Shown in pieces: positions 35,669-44,591 of a stretch of 64,000 nucleotides of DNA. Each line of letters opens with the position of its first letter. Positions within the stretch are counted from its first letter, which is position 1. The DNA is taken from contig CAWHJN010000005.1 in the NCBI GenBank assembly GCA_963829705.1, positions 1,364,001 through 1,428,000 on the forward strand. The letters run 5' to 3'. Under the pieces are notes generated by a model. That model searched no databases. It had not been told where the DNA came from and was given only the letters and a program-made list of their open reading frames with translations. The translations under genes were made by a program, and so were the position numbers. Source of the stretch: CAWHJN01 sp963829705 (GTDB lineage Bacteria > Bacteroidota > Rhodothermia > Rhodothermales > BA12).

Positions 35669-37269
35669 GGGGCATGGCTGTTGGGGGCAGCAGCGGGGGC
35701 GGGCTGGCCCGTGTCGTTGAGCGGCAGGACGCAAGAGAGCAGCGTCCCGCCGGAGGGTGCATTCTCCAACTGCAACATCGCGCCTACTTGATGGGCGCGG
35801 TGCTGCATCACGTGGTATCCGATGCCGGAGCCTCCAGGCGGTGAGTGGGGGAGTCCCACGCCGTCGTCCTGCACCGTCAGCATGATGGCCTGCTGCTCGA
35901 ATGCCAGCCGTATCCAGATGTGGCAGGCTTGCGCATGTTTGAGTGCGTTGGTGACTCCTTCCTGCGCGATGCGGTAGAGGTGGAGCATCGTTTCCGCGTC
36001 CAGCGGAGGAATGTCGCCTTCGCCTCTGAACTGGCAGGGGATCCCGGAGAGCTTCTGCATGGTGGCCGCCAGCTCCTGCAGAGCCGATTGCAAACCCAGG
36101 TCGGATACGGCAATAGGGTTGAGTCCGCGTGCGAGCAGGCGGGCCTGCTGTGCTGCTTCCTGTACCAGCTCCGCGATTTCTTCTATCTCCTCCTTCTGCA
36201 GCGGGATGCCCTTTTCCAGGCGGCGGACCAGGGCACGGCACGACATGGCCACGCCCGTCAGGTGCGAGCCCAGACCGTCGTGGAGGTCTTGCCCGAGGCG
36301 TTGTTGTTCTTGTGCGCTCACCTCCAGCACTTCGCGCTCCAGTTGTTTCTGCTCGCTCAGGTCGCGGATCAGGGCAGTGAAGATGCGCCGGTCATGCAGG
36401 TGTACCTCGCTCACCGTCAGGTTTATAGGGAACACCGAACCATCCTTTTTCAGCCCGGTGACCTCGCGCCCGATGCCGATGATCTTTCGTGTGCCGGTGG
36501 TTTGGTACGCGTGGAGGTAGCCGTCGTGTGCATCGCGGTAGGGCGAGGGCATCAGGATATTGACGTTCCGACCGACGACTTCCTCAGCTTCATAGCCGAA
36601 AATCTTCGCGGCGGCCCGATTGAACACCTCGATAGTGCCACGCTCGTCGATGGTGACAATGGCGTCGGCGGTGGCTTCCAGAATGGCCTGTGCGCGCGCC
36701 TCGCTCTCTCGCAGGGCCAGCTCGGTGTGGAAGTGATCGGTGACATCTAAGGCGATCGAAACGAACACCGGTGGAGCGGTAAAGGTAGACAACTGGAGGC
36801 TCACGTCTACCGGGTAGTACGACCCATCCTTGCGCCGGTGGATCGTGGAGAACAGAACGTGCTGTTGTTCGCTGCTCCGCAGCGGGGCGATAAGCTGCCT
36901 GAACGAGGCAGCTGTGTACTCCGGTTTCAAGTCTACCGGGGTCATCTCGCTCAGCTCCTTCATCGTGAACCCGAGGTTTGCTCGGGCAGCCTGGTTAACC
37001 TGAATGAACTGGAGGGTGTCTGCGTCGAACACATAGATCTCGTTCTTCGAGTTCTCGAGGATGTGCCCGATCCAATGCTCCCGCGATTCGAACAGCACCA
37101 GGCGGGGGTCAGGCGGAGCGTTGGCAGTTGCTCCTGTAGGTGCAGATGGGTGGTCCATTCTGTCAGGGGGCACCAGCAGCAGGCCCTTTGTTGTTTCGAT
37201 GTGCTCCCGAAGTGCCTGCTCACCGCAGCTTCGTTCTTTGAACGAGGCGGCATCCAAGATGACAAGCAC
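35665..37269 (-). CDS. PAS-PAS sensor histidine kinase (HisKA_3/NarX type)
   Basis: 534 residues from a GTG; a Met 37 codons further in is an alternative start. Two PAS domains follow: residues about 65-185 (IYVFDADTLQFIQVN...TPVDLKPEYT) and about 195-310 (ILEATADAIVTIDERGTIEVFN). Then comes a HisKA_3 dimerisation domain with the phospho-accepting His in QRLGQDLHDGLGSHLTG (about 325) and a HATPase_c domain (RIAQEGVTNALKHAQA; DDGVGL; GGSGIGYHVMQHR). There are no membrane spans, so it senses a cytoplasmic signal. The FixL-like second PAS contains IGIGREVTGLKKDGSVFP, reminiscent of heme PAS proteins, but heme binding is unproven. It is coupled to the response regulator by an ATGA overlap. Confidence 0.93.
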   Translation of the reverse strand: MLVILDAASFKERSCGEQALREHIETTKGLLLVPPDRMDHPSAPTGATANAPPDPRLVLFESREHWIGHILENSKNEIYVFDADTLQFIQVNQAARANLGFTMKELSEMTPVDLKPEYTAASFRQLIAPLRSSEQQHVLFSTIHRRKDGSYYPVDVSLQLSTFTAPPVFVSIALDVTDHFHTELALRESEARAQAILEATADAIVTIDERGTIEVFNRAAAKIFGYEAEEVVGRNVNILMPSPYRDAHDGYLHAYQTTGTRKIIGIGREVTGLKKDGSVFPINLTVSEVHLHDRRIFTALIRDLSEQKQLEREVLEVSAQEQQRLGQDLHDGLGSHLTGVAMSCRALVRRLEKGIPLQKEEIEEIAELVQEAAQQARLLARGLNPIAVSDLGLQSALQELAATMQKLSGIPCQFRGEGDIPPLDAETMLHLYRIAQEGVTNALKHAQACHIWIRLAFEQQAIMLTVQDDGVGLPHSPPGGSGIGYHVMQHRAHQVGAMLQLENAPSGGTLLSCVLPLNDTGQPAPAAAPNSHAP

Positions 37270-37680
37270 ATGTTGCCCTAGCCGAAGTCGGTAGCGGCTT
37301 TTTCAGGCCAAGCGTAGAATTCCGGCGCGTACCTCCAGTGCCCGGGCTGCTTTGCCAGAGGTGCCCGTAGGATTGGATCGGTGGTAAAGGCCAGCGCTTC
37401 CATGTCTACCTCGCGTCTATTTGCCGCACTCCCATTGGCGGTCGCGGCCACTCACCTCCTCGCTTGGGCAAAGTAAGCTGTAATTGCTACAAACGCGAAC
37501 CGCATGCGATTCCTTAAGGCGCCTCGTCTGCTGGCCCGCTCCCACTCAGGAATTTCCCTACACGGCGAGTCTATTGCGTCTGGCAGCCCACTCGTGTGGG
37601 GTGCCCGTAGTTGAAAAGGAGACTTCAGAACCGGTCGTCGTGGGGGATCTCTGAAGTCCCGAACACGCGGAGGGCTCGCC
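37270..37680. other. Intergenic region between kinase and SDR operon
   Basis: About 410 bp without a gene I can support. It holds dyad site 2 (37545-37561) and a 12-bp word GCAGCCCACTCG (37583-37594) that recurs upstream of the CoA-transferase (33463-33474). The minus-strand ORF covering part of it has no coding character. Confidence 0.6.
37545..37561 (+). promoter_or_regulatory. 17-bp dyad operator-like site 2
   Basis: CTCAGGAATTTCCCTAC. The right half TCCCTAC is perfect and the left half is CTCAGGA. It ends 119 bp before the small ORF that leads into the SDR-ppsA operon. Confidence 0.6.
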
Positions 37681-37851
37681 ATGAAACACAACGTCGGAAC
37701 GCTTGACCGGGCTCTCTCTGACGGCCAGGTCAACGACCTCCGCGCCACACTCCCGCCGAATCTGCGGAGCCTCTGGTCCATGGGGTGTCGATCTGACATT
37801 GCACGCGCCTGCGGGCCCTACAACATTCACAAGAAGGAGAAGTCGCCATGA
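37681..37851 (+). pseudogene. 56-codon ORF, probably a decayed DUF2892 (YgaP-like) membrane protein
   Basis: It starts MKHNVGTLDRAL, which is how DUF2892 inner-membrane proteins begin, but the two expected hydrophobic spans are missing and the rest is polar. The end GPYNIHKKEKSP loosely recalls the usual C-terminal INTCKK. It stops with TGA overlapping the SDR ATG (ATGA at 37848-37851), so translation may still run through to the SDR. It may act as a leader peptide or simply be a remnant. Confidence 0.4.
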
Positions 37852-38618
37852 GACGTGTAGAAGGTAAAGTCGTCCTCGTCACGGGGGGCGCCAAAGGAAT
37901 CGGCAGAGCTGCCTGCCTGCGGCTCGCCGAAGAGGGGGCTAGCGTCGCCGTCACGGATGTCGCGCGAGCCGAGGGCGAGGCAGTCGTTCGCGAGATTACC
38001 CAGGGGGGTAGAAACGCTGCCTACTGGGACTTAGACGTGAGCGACGAGGCTGCGGTGAAAAGCGTCATGGGGCAGGTCCGCGAACGGTTCGGGCGGCTGG
38101 ATGTGTTGGTTAACAATGCCGGTATCTCAGGTGCCGATAAGCCCACGGACGAAGTCACCGAAGCAGAGTGGGACCAGGTGATGGCGATCAACGTCAAGGG
38201 CGTCTTTTTCTGCACGAAGTATGCCGTGCCATATCTGCGGGCTGAGGGTGGCGGCAGCATCATCAATCTGTCGTCCATCTATGGGCTCATTGGTGCGCCC
38301 AACGTGCCGCCGTACCACGCGTCGAAAGGGGCCGTCCGGCTGATGACGAAGACAGACGCTCTTCTGTACGCTCGCGACAAGATCCGCGTCAACTCTGTCC
38401 ACCCTGGCTTCATCTGGACCCCTATGGTGGAGCATTTTGCCGCCGCGCAGTCCGGCAGCGTCGACAAGACGATCTCGGCCCTGGCGAGCCAACACCCCCT
38501 CGGGCACATCGGCGAGCCAGACGACATCGCGTGGGGCATCGTTTACCTCGCCTCCGACGAGGCGAAGTTCGTCACCGGCAGCGAGCTGGTCATTGACGGC
38601 GGGTACACGGCTCAGTGA
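37848..38618 (+). CDS. Short-chain dehydrogenase/reductase (FabG-like)
   Basis: 256 residues with intact classical SDR motifs: TGGAKGIG (about 12-19), Asp in VAVTDVARA (NAD preference), NNAGIS (about 89-94), catalytic Ser in NLSSIYG, and YHASK (about 155-159). AAGGAGAAG lies 6-14 nt upstream of the ATG as ribosome-binding site. The C-terminus VTGSELVIDGGYTAQ is standard. The natural alcohol or ketone substrate is unknown. The PEP synthase gene follows after 50 bp, suggesting one transcript. Confidence 0.92.
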   Translation: MRRVEGKVVLVTGGAKGIGRAACLRLAEEGASVAVTDVARAEGEAVVREITQGGRNAAYWDLDVSDEAAVKSVMGQVRERFGRLDVLVNNAGISGADKPTDEVTEAEWDQVMAINVKGVFFCTKYAVPYLRAEGGGSIINLSSIYGLIGAPNVPPYHASKGAVRLMTKTDALLYARDKIRVNSVHPGFIWTPMVEHFAAAQSGSVDKTISALASQHPLGHIGEPDDIAWGIVYLASDEAKFVTGSELVIDGGYTAQ

Positions 38619-38668
38619 GGGAGTCAGCTGCCACCCCTTTTTCATCACAGCCAAGCCGGGGGCATCCC

Positions 38669-41101
38669 ATGAAGGAAGCGAAATACATTCGGTGGTTCGA
38701 GGATCTTACCCTCGCCGACGTGCCCTTGGTAGGGGGCAAGAATGCTTCGCTGGGGGAGATGACGAGCGCTCTCCTAGACGTAGGGGTCAGGGTCCCACCG
38801 GGCTTTGCGACGACGGCAGGGGCGTACTGGGCTTTTCTCGAGGAGAACTCCCTGGCACCCAATGCCTCCGCCTCGTCTCCGCTCCAGCAGCTTCTCGGTG
38901 CCTACCGGGAAGGGAAAGCTTCCCTGGCGGAAACCGGCGAACAGATCCGCCAGCGGCTGCAGGAGGCCCGGCTTCCGGACGACTTGGTGGGAGAGCTGCG
39001 TGAGGCCTACCGCGAGCTGGGACGGCGTTGCGGCCACGAGCCACTCGAAGTGGCAACGCGCAGCAGCGCTACCGCCGAAGACCTCCCCGAGGCCAGCTTC
39101 GCCGGGCAGCAGGAGAGCTTCCTGGGAGTGCAGGGGGAAAAGGCCCTCCTGGACGCCTGCCGGCGTTGTTACGCGTCCCTCTTCACCGATCGGGCCATTG
39201 CCTACCGGGACGTGCATGGATTTGACCATATGCGCGTGGCGCTCTCGGTGGGGGTGCAGCAGATGGTGCGAGCCGACGCCTCTGGCGTCCTCTTCACGCT
39301 CGACACCGAAACCGGCTTTCCCGATGTCGTGCTCATCAACGCGGCCTGGGGACTGGGTGAAAACGTCGTACAGGGCACCGTCACCCCCGATCAGTACGTG
39401 GTCTTCAAGCCGTTCCTCTGGATGAAGAAGCTCGTGCCCATCCTCAGCAAGACCGTGGGTGCAAAGGAGAAAAAGCTGGTGTATGTGGAAAAAGCGGACG
39501 ATACGAAGCTGGCCGAAGGCCCCGGCGGCGCGAAAATCGTTAACCTGGAAACCAGTGAAGCCGAGCAGCGCGCCCTGGTGCTGAGCGACGACGAGATTCT
39601 GAGCCTGGCTCGGTGCGGACTGGAGATTGAGACGCACTACGGGCTCCCGATGGATATCGAGTGGGCCAGGGAGGAAGACACCGGTCATCTGCTCATCCTG
39701 CAGGCTCGCCCGGAAACGGTGCAGTCGCGCCGAGACTCTACGGCGCTCTCCACGTACCGGCTCAAGGAGCGCGGCGAGATCCTCGTGCGCGGCCTCGCAA
39801 TCGGGGATGCCATCGACGCGGGGCGCGTCTGCGTCATCAAGAGTGCGGACGACATTGCTGACTTCGAAGACGGGGCCGTGCTCGTCACAGAGGCAACCGA
39901 TCCGGACTGGGTACCCATCATGAAACGGGCTGCCGGCATCGTCACCGACCACGGGGGGCGCACCTCTCACGCTGCCATCATCAGCCGCGAACTGGGTGTA
40001 CCGGCCATCGTGGGCACCGGCAACGCGACGGAAGTACTCCAGCGCGGGCAATCCGTGACGCTCTCCTGCGCGGAGGGCGAGAACGGAATCGTCTACGACG
40101 GCCTCCTCGACTTCGAGGTGCAGGAACTGGATCTCAAGGACGTGCCTGAGACGCGCACGAAGATCATGATCAACATCGCCTCTCCTGCGGCGGCGATGCG
40201 GTGGTGGCGGCTGCCTGCGAAGGGGGTGGGGCTGGCCCGTATGGAATACCTCATCAGCCAAGTGATCAAAGTCCACCCGATGGCGCTCGTCCACTTCGAT
40301 GCCGTCGAGGACCCGGAAATCCGCGAGCAGATCGAGGTGCTCGCGCGGGGCTACGAAAGCAAGGCTGACTACTTCGTGAACAAACTTGCCGAAGGGATCG
40401 CCACGATCGCGGCGTCTCGGTACCCGGACCGGGTGATTGTCCGCACGAGCGACTTCAAGACAAACGAGTACGCTCACTTGCTCGGCGGCGCAGGCTTCGA
40501 GCCGCACGAGGAGAATCCGATGCTCGGCTGGCGCGGGGCGTCGCGCTACTACAGCGAATACTACGCCGCGGGCTTCGCGCTCGAATGCCGCGCTCTGCAG
40601 CGCGTCCGTGAGACGATAGGCTTCACGAACGTCGTTGTGATGATCCCCTTCTGCCGTACCGTCGACGAGGCGAAGCGCGTGCTCGCGGTCATGGCCGAGA
40701 ACGGCCTGCGACGCGGCGAAAATGACCTGGAGGTGTACGTCATGGCGGAGATTCCCGCCAACGTAACGCTCGCGGAGGAGTTTGCTGAGCAGTTCGACGG
40801 CTTCTCCATTGGCTCGAACGATCTTACACAGCTCATGCTCGGGGTGGACCGCGACTCGGAACGGTTGGCCTATCTCTTCGACGAGCGCAACGAAGCGGTG
40901 CTGCGCGTCATCCAGGAGTTGATCGAGAAGGCGCACCGCAAGGATCGGCCGGTGGGCATCTGCGGCCAGGGGCCGAGCGACCACCCTGACTTTGCAGACT
41001 TCCTCGTCAAGGTGGGCATTGACTCTATCTCGCTCCTGCCCGACAGCATGCTCGACGTGATCCACCGGGTCGCCGCACTCGAAGCGCGAACTACGCCGTA
41101 A
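38669..41101 (+). CDS. ppsA: Phosphoenolpyruvate synthase (pyruvate, water dikinase)
   Basis: 810 residues, full length. The N-terminal ATP-grasp pyruvate/phosphate dikinase domain (VGGKNASLGEMTS near 19-31; RSSATAEDLPEASFAGQQES near 131-150), the phospho-histidine domain with GGRTSHAAIISRELG (catalytic His near 433) and the C-terminal TIM barrel (IPFCRTVDEAKRVL; SIGSNDLTQLMLGVDRDS; GICGQGPSDHPDFADFL) are all present. It converts pyruvate, ATP and water to PEP, AMP and phosphate. In this island it fits carbon rerouting under energy stress. ATG 38669 is chosen by alignment with the family start MKEAKYIRWFEDL. Confidence 0.96.
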   Translation: MKEAKYIRWFEDLTLADVPLVGGKNASLGEMTSALLDVGVRVPPGFATTAGAYWAFLEENSLAPNASASSPLQQLLGAYREGKASLAETGEQIRQRLQEARLPDDLVGELREAYRELGRRCGHEPLEVATRSSATAEDLPEASFAGQQESFLGVQGEKALLDACRRCYASLFTDRAIAYRDVHGFDHMRVALSVGVQQMVRADASGVLFTLDTETGFPDVVLINAAWGLGENVVQGTVTPDQYVVFKPFLWMKKLVPILSKTVGAKEKKLVYVEKADDTKLAEGPGGAKIVNLETSEAEQRALVLSDDEILSLARCGLEIETHYGLPMDIEWAREEDTGHLLILQARPETVQSRRDSTALSTYRLKERGEILVRGLAIGDAIDAGRVCVIKSADDIADFEDGAVLVTEATDPDWVPIMKRAAGIVTDHGGRTSHAAIISRELGVPAIVGTGNATEVLQRGQSVTLSCAEGENGIVYDGLLDFEVQELDLKDVPETRTKIMINIASPAAAMRWWRLPAKGVGLARMEYLISQVIKVHPMALVHFDAVEDPEIREQIEVLARGYESKADYFVNKLAEGIATIAASRYPDRVIVRTSDFKTNEYAHLLGGAGFEPHEENPMLGWRGASRYYSEYYAAGFALECRALQRVRETIGFTNVVVMIPFCRTVDEAKRVLAVMAENGLRRGENDLEVYVMAEIPANVTLAEEFAEQFDGFSIGSNDLTQLMLGVDRDSERLAYLFDERNEAVLRVIQELIEKAHRKDRPVGICGQGPSDHPDFADFLVKVGIDSISLLPDSMLDVIHRVAALEARTTP

Positions 41102-41578
41102 ACGAAAGCGGCCTCGCCTGAGTCAGCGGCTCCGCAGTCACAGAAGGTGTCCAGGGGACAACCGGCCGTTGCAATCCCCAGAAGATGCTGTTCGTGCTGG
41201 AGATCGGAGGCGCTTTTGTAGGCGTCAACGAGCCGGCCGACCATGGGGCGGGCCAGGTGCACCAGTGGTGCGATTGCGAGGCAGTCGTCGGCGTGGGGGA
41301 TCGACAGGAAACGCTCGAGCAGATGAGCCTCGGCAACCGCGTCTTCCGTAGCCGACGCTGATTTCGAGGTGGCACAACGCTTGGGTGCCGGGTGCGGAAA
41401 TCCCCCACATCGGGCTCAGACTCTGGCGTACCGGACGAGCAGAAATCTGCTCTCCACACGGAGCCGAGCAGGGGGATAGCTTGGCGTGTAGAAGGGTGCA
41501 CGGCACCCGTCGCTCGATTGCGGTGCTCGGAAAGGCTGCACGGCGAAAGTCCCACACAAACTCATCATGGAGGGCATC
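41102..41578. other. Intergenic region with dyad site 3 and a possible antisense gene remnant
   Basis: About 480 bp. On the minus strand, 41350-41100 reads a protein-like stretch (AHLLERFLSIPHADD, then LVHLARPMVGRLVDAYK) that runs on, without its own stop, into ppsA antisense. It may be the start of a truncated gene whose family I do not recognise. Dyad site 3 is at 41392-41408. Confidence 0.45.
41392..41408 (+). promoter_or_regulatory. 17-bp dyad operator-like site 3
   Basis: GTGCGGAAATCCCCCAC. Halves are GTGCGGA and CCCCCAC around a 3-nt AT-rich centre. It ends 170 bp before the BON-domain gene. Confidence 0.6.
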
Positions 41579-42253
41579 ATGGAAAACTACAAAACCGCAA
41601 CTGAGCTTCAGCAGGACGTGATGGACGAACTCAACTGGGAGCCCAGCCTCGATGCGGCCAACATCGGAGTGAGCGTCGACGGCGGGATCGTCACTCTCAG
41701 CGGGTACGTCCCGAGCTTCGCTGAAAAATTCGCCGCCGAACGCGCCGCCGCCCGTGTGAAAGGGGTGCGCGCAGTCGCCGAAGAGATCGATGTGCGCCTG
41801 CCAGGTTCCAACCTCCGGACGGACGCCGACATTGCCAAGGTGGTGCTCGACACGCTGCGCTGGCACACCTACCTGCCGGAGGAGAAGATCAAAGTGAAGG
41901 TGGAAGACGGGTGGGTGACGCTGACAGGCGAGGTGCCGTGGCACTACCAGCGCACCAGTGCCGTGAACGCCATCCGTCACCTGACGGGCGTCAAGGGCGT
42001 CTACAACCTGCTCACCGTCAAGCCGAACGTGGTTATCGGTGAGATCAAGACCAAGATCCGTAAGGCGCTCGAACGCGTCGCCGCCGAGGACGCAGGGCAC
42101 ATCACCGTGGACGTGAAAGGCACCGAAGTGACGCTCGGTGGGCACGTTCGCACCTCGATGGAGCAGCAGGAGGCAGCAGATGCCGCCTGGGCTGCGCCGG
42201 GCGTGACCAGCGTGAAGAACGAGACCAAGATCCAGCCAGCAATCTACGCATGA
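41579..42253 (+). CDS. Triple BON-domain protein
   Basis: 224 residues from the second Met (MENYKTATELQQDV), chosen because GGAGGG sits just upstream of it and nothing like it precedes the earlier ATG at 41567. Three BON domains at about residues 5-72, 78-146 and 150-222 each show the VxVDxGxVTLxGxV pattern (IGVSVDGGIVTLSGYV, IKVKVEDGWVTLTGEV, ITVDVKGTEVTLGGHV). BON domains bind phospholipid or membranes and occur in osmotic-stress proteins such as OsmY. There is no signal peptide, so this one is cytoplasmic. Confidence 0.93.
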   Translation: MENYKTATELQQDVMDELNWEPSLDAANIGVSVDGGIVTLSGYVPSFAEKFAAERAAARVKGVRAVAEEIDVRLPGSNLRTDADIAKVVLDTLRWHTYLPEEKIKVKVEDGWVTLTGEVPWHYQRTSAVNAIRHLTGVKGVYNLLTVKPNVVIGEIKTKIRKALERVAAEDAGHITVDVKGTEVTLGGHVRTSMEQQEAADAAWAAPGVTSVKNETKIQPAIYA

Positions 42254-42339
42254 GTACTCGTGCGTACTTCGGACGCGCGGCGGGTTGCCTCTGGCGGCCC
42301 GCCGCGCGGACGTTTATCAAAACCACGAAGGGGTTCGTC

Positions 42340-42545
42340 AGGGCACACAAGCAACTGCTGTTTCACTCCAAGGCACGCGAGAAAGTGCTGCGTGGTACGC
42401 TACGCTCACCGATGCCGTCTGCGTGATCTTCGGACTCAAGTCGACGAGGGTGCTCCTCGAACGGAAGTGGGAGAAGCCGCTCGTTGGCAAGGGTGGCGTC
42501 CCGGTTGCCCGCGCGATCGACCTCACGGATCATGAATCGAGAGAC
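42340..42545 (+). pseudogene. 5' fragment of a GroEL-like chaperonin gene
   Basis: Two frames read in turn give KQLLFHSKAREKVLRGT and then TLTDAVCVIFGLKSTRVLLE, RKWEKPLVGKGG, VPVARAIDLTD. This follows GroEL residues about 4-65 ([28 protein letters not shown]...DGVTVAKEIEL) closely enough to name it. The frame changes near 42396-42405, GPK is degraded to GLK, and nothing of GroEL remains downstream. It is a truncated, decayed copy of a stress-type paralogue. Confidence 0.75.
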
Positions 42546-42606
42546 GACGCATCCAGCGTGGCCGAACGCGTCCAGCCTGGCATCTGGGTGTAGGGCGGGG
42601 AAGCGG

Positions 42607-43713
42607 CTACAGGCTGAGGAGGTGGTAGAGCGCTCTGCTCACCAGCCGCTGCCACCTCGTCTGATGGTGCCACACTTCCAGGGTTACCTCTTCGGCCCGA
42701 CCGGCGTTTTCGTAGAATTCCCGTTCCAGCAGTTCAGCTAAGCGTGCATCCGTTGAAGCGATGCCGACCTCCAGGTTGTGCTTGCCGCCGTATGCGTCCA
42801 CGTTGTACGAGCCTACGATGCTGGTGTGGCTGTCGATGGTGATGCATTTGGCGTGGAGCGTCGGGTCGCGCATCTCGTAAATCCGCACGCCTGCCCCGAG
42901 CATCTCGCAATAGAGATGACGCCCCGCGAGGTGGGCAAGAGGTACGTCGGACCGGCCTGCCGTGAAGAGGCGCACGTCCACTCCTCGTTGGGCCGCCTGC
43001 ACGAGCGCCTCTCTGAACCACAGCGGCGGGATGAAATAAGGGGTCATGAGGAAGACCTGTCGCACCGCGCTGTGCAGGGCGTCGTGCAGGGCCAGGTCGA
43101 GGTCTCGCTCGTTCCGCCGCCGGTTCAGCACCAGCACCTGCGCCGGGACGCCGTTCGGGCACAGCGCGTGACGCGGAGGCAGGGCAGGTGCTGTGCCCCT
43201 CGCCATGCGCAACGAGCCGAGCAAGGCATCTGCCAGGTCCTGCACTACCGGCCCCTCTACCTGGAGGGTCAGATCGTAGAAGCGCTCTGGCCTCTGGCCG
43301 CCGTACTCGCGGCTGACGTTGCGTCCGCCGCAGAACCCGACATCGTCCGCGATCAGGATTTTCCGGTGGTCGCGGTGGAGCAGGGGGGCGAGCTTGCGCC
43401 CGAGCTTGCGCCAGGGCAACACGGGGTTATAAACAGCCACGCGGCCACCAGCGTCTAGGAGCGGGCGCGCGTAGCGTAGGTTGAATCGGGGGGACCCCCA
43501 GCGATCGAACAGCAGGATCACATCGCATCCACGCCGCGCCGCCGCGGCGAGGGCCTCCAGGGCGAGGTGACCAACTTCGTCCGGCTCGAAGATGTACATC
43601 TCTAGCCACACACGCGACTGTGCACGTGCGATGGCCGCATAAGCTGCCTCAAACGCCGCGCCTCCGTCAATGTGGAGCGTGAGCACGTTGCCATCGGAAA
43701 GGGGGTAGCGCAC
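42607..43713 (-). CDS. Phospholipase D / cardiolipin synthase family protein
   Basis: 368 residues with two HKD motifs: HRKILIADDVGFCGGRN (about 115-131) and HAKCITIDSHTSIVGSYN (about 293-310). Catalysis by paired His residues joins or cleaves phosphodiesters; cardiolipin synthases condense two phosphatidylglycerols. There is no N-terminal membrane-span pair, so it resembles ClsB-type or soluble enzymes. It is divergent from hsp20, and dyad site 4 lies between them, 125 bp from this start. Confidence 0.92.
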   Translation of the reverse strand: MRYPLSDGNVLTLHIDGGAAFEAAYAAIARAQSRVWLEMYIFEPDEVGHLALEALAAAARRGCDVILLFDRWGSPRFNLRYARPLLDAGGRVAVYNPVLPWRKLGRKLAPLLHRDHRKILIADDVGFCGGRNVSREYGGQRPERFYDLTLQVEGPVVQDLADALLGSLRMARGTAPALPPRHALCPNGVPAQVLVLNRRRNERDLDLALHDALHSAVRQVFLMTPYFIPPLWFREALVQAAQRGVDVRLFTAGRSDVPLAHLAGRHLYCEMLGAGVRIYEMRDPTLHAKCITIDSHTSIVGSYNVDAYGGKHNLEVGIASTDARLAELLEREFYENAGRAEEVTLEVWHHQTRWQRLVSRALYHLLSL

Positions 43714-43838
43714 GGCTGAGAAGGGTCGGTTCGCACCCCCCGCTCTGGCCCGCTCGGCAGTGCGCGAAGGCTACTCGTCTGGCAGCGAAGATAGCCGCCT
43801 GCCTCGGCCTTCGCACGCCGAGCGTCACGATTCGGGGC

Positions 43839-43855
43839 GTAAGGAAATTCTCCAC
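43839..43855. promoter_or_regulatory. 17-bp dyad operator-like site 4 in a divergent promoter
   Basis: GTAAGGAAATTCTCCAC. Placed centrally between the phospholipase D gene (125 bp) and hsp20 (139 bp), so one site could serve both directions. Confidence 0.65.
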
Positions 43856-43994
43856 AGGGCGAGCAGACCTGTGACTGCATCTACGTCAAGCGCCGACTGT
43901 GAGCGAACAGGTATCCGGAGGGATTACTTGTTCGTGAGATGCATCAGGCATCGCAGTCTGCATGTCCCAAATCAAACCCAGGAGGTGGATTGTC

Positions 43995-44444
43995 ATGGCA
44001 ACCTTAACCCATTATCGCCCCTTCCGACCCATGGGCTCGCTGCGCCATGAACTCGACCGTCTCTTCGGCGACTTCTTCCCCGGAATGGGCGAGGAAGGTG
44101 ACGGTGAGGCGTTCTCGGCCGTCTGGTCGCCGCGCATGGACTTGACGGAGACGGAACACGAGTTCGTCGTCAAGTTGGACCTGCCGGGCATCGAGAAGGA
44201 ACAGGTCAACGTGGACATCGAGGACGGCAGGTTGGCGGTGAGCGGTGACCGCAAGGAAGAGAAGAAGGAGGACAAGGAAAACTATCTCCGCATGGAGCGC
44301 ACCTACGGCCACTTCTTCCGCTCCATTCCGCTGCCGAAGACGGCGAAGGTCGACGAGGTGAAGGCCGAGTTCCACAACGGTGTGCTGCGGATTCGCATCC
44401 CGAAGACGGAGGAAACCAAGCCTCGCAAGGTAGAAATCATCTGA
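43995..44444 (+). CDS. Small heat shock protein, Hsp20/alpha-crystallin family
   Basis: 149 residues. Strong Shine-Dalgarno AGGAGGTGG lies 6-14 nt before the ATG. The N-terminal arm (LRHELDRLFGDFFPG) leads into the alpha-crystallin domain (about residues 45-135) with the signatures FVVKLDLPGIEKEQVNVDIE and FHNGVLRIRIPK, where GVLxIxxPK is diagnostic. The C-terminal KPRKVEII contains the I/V-x-I oligomerisation motif. It is an ATP-independent holdase for unfolding proteins. A broken SRPBCC gene follows in the same direction. Confidence 0.97.
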   Translation: MATLTHYRPFRPMGSLRHELDRLFGDFFPGMGEEGDGEAFSAVWSPRMDLTETEHEFVVKLDLPGIEKEQVNVDIEDGRLAVSGDRKEEKKEDKENYLRMERTYGHFFRSIPLPKTAKVDEVKAEFHNGVLRIRIPKTEETKPRKVEII

Positions 44445-44591
44445 TGTCCGGGGCGGGCCGGGACCGTTTTACTCCGAACGGTCCCGGCGTGGCGGTCGCC
44501 TGTTCTGCGATGTACACCCCGTACCTGGACCGCGCGCCTGTTGCAGCAGACCGGCCCGCTATCGGCAGTGCGTGTCAGCGCACCCACGACA

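Noticed and set aside
38774..41065. A 763-aa minus-strand ORF opposite ppsA
   Set aside because: It has no family resemblance and mirrors the ppsA codon pattern.
42285..42593. An intact 102-aa gene
   Set aside because: Only its middle is protein-like, and that part is the second half of a frameshifted GroEL fragment.
44444..44591. A gene starting at the ATG overlapping the hsp20 stop
   Set aside because: The sequence up to about 44590 has no protein character; the SRPBCC-like sequence begins at the ATG 44592 in another frame.
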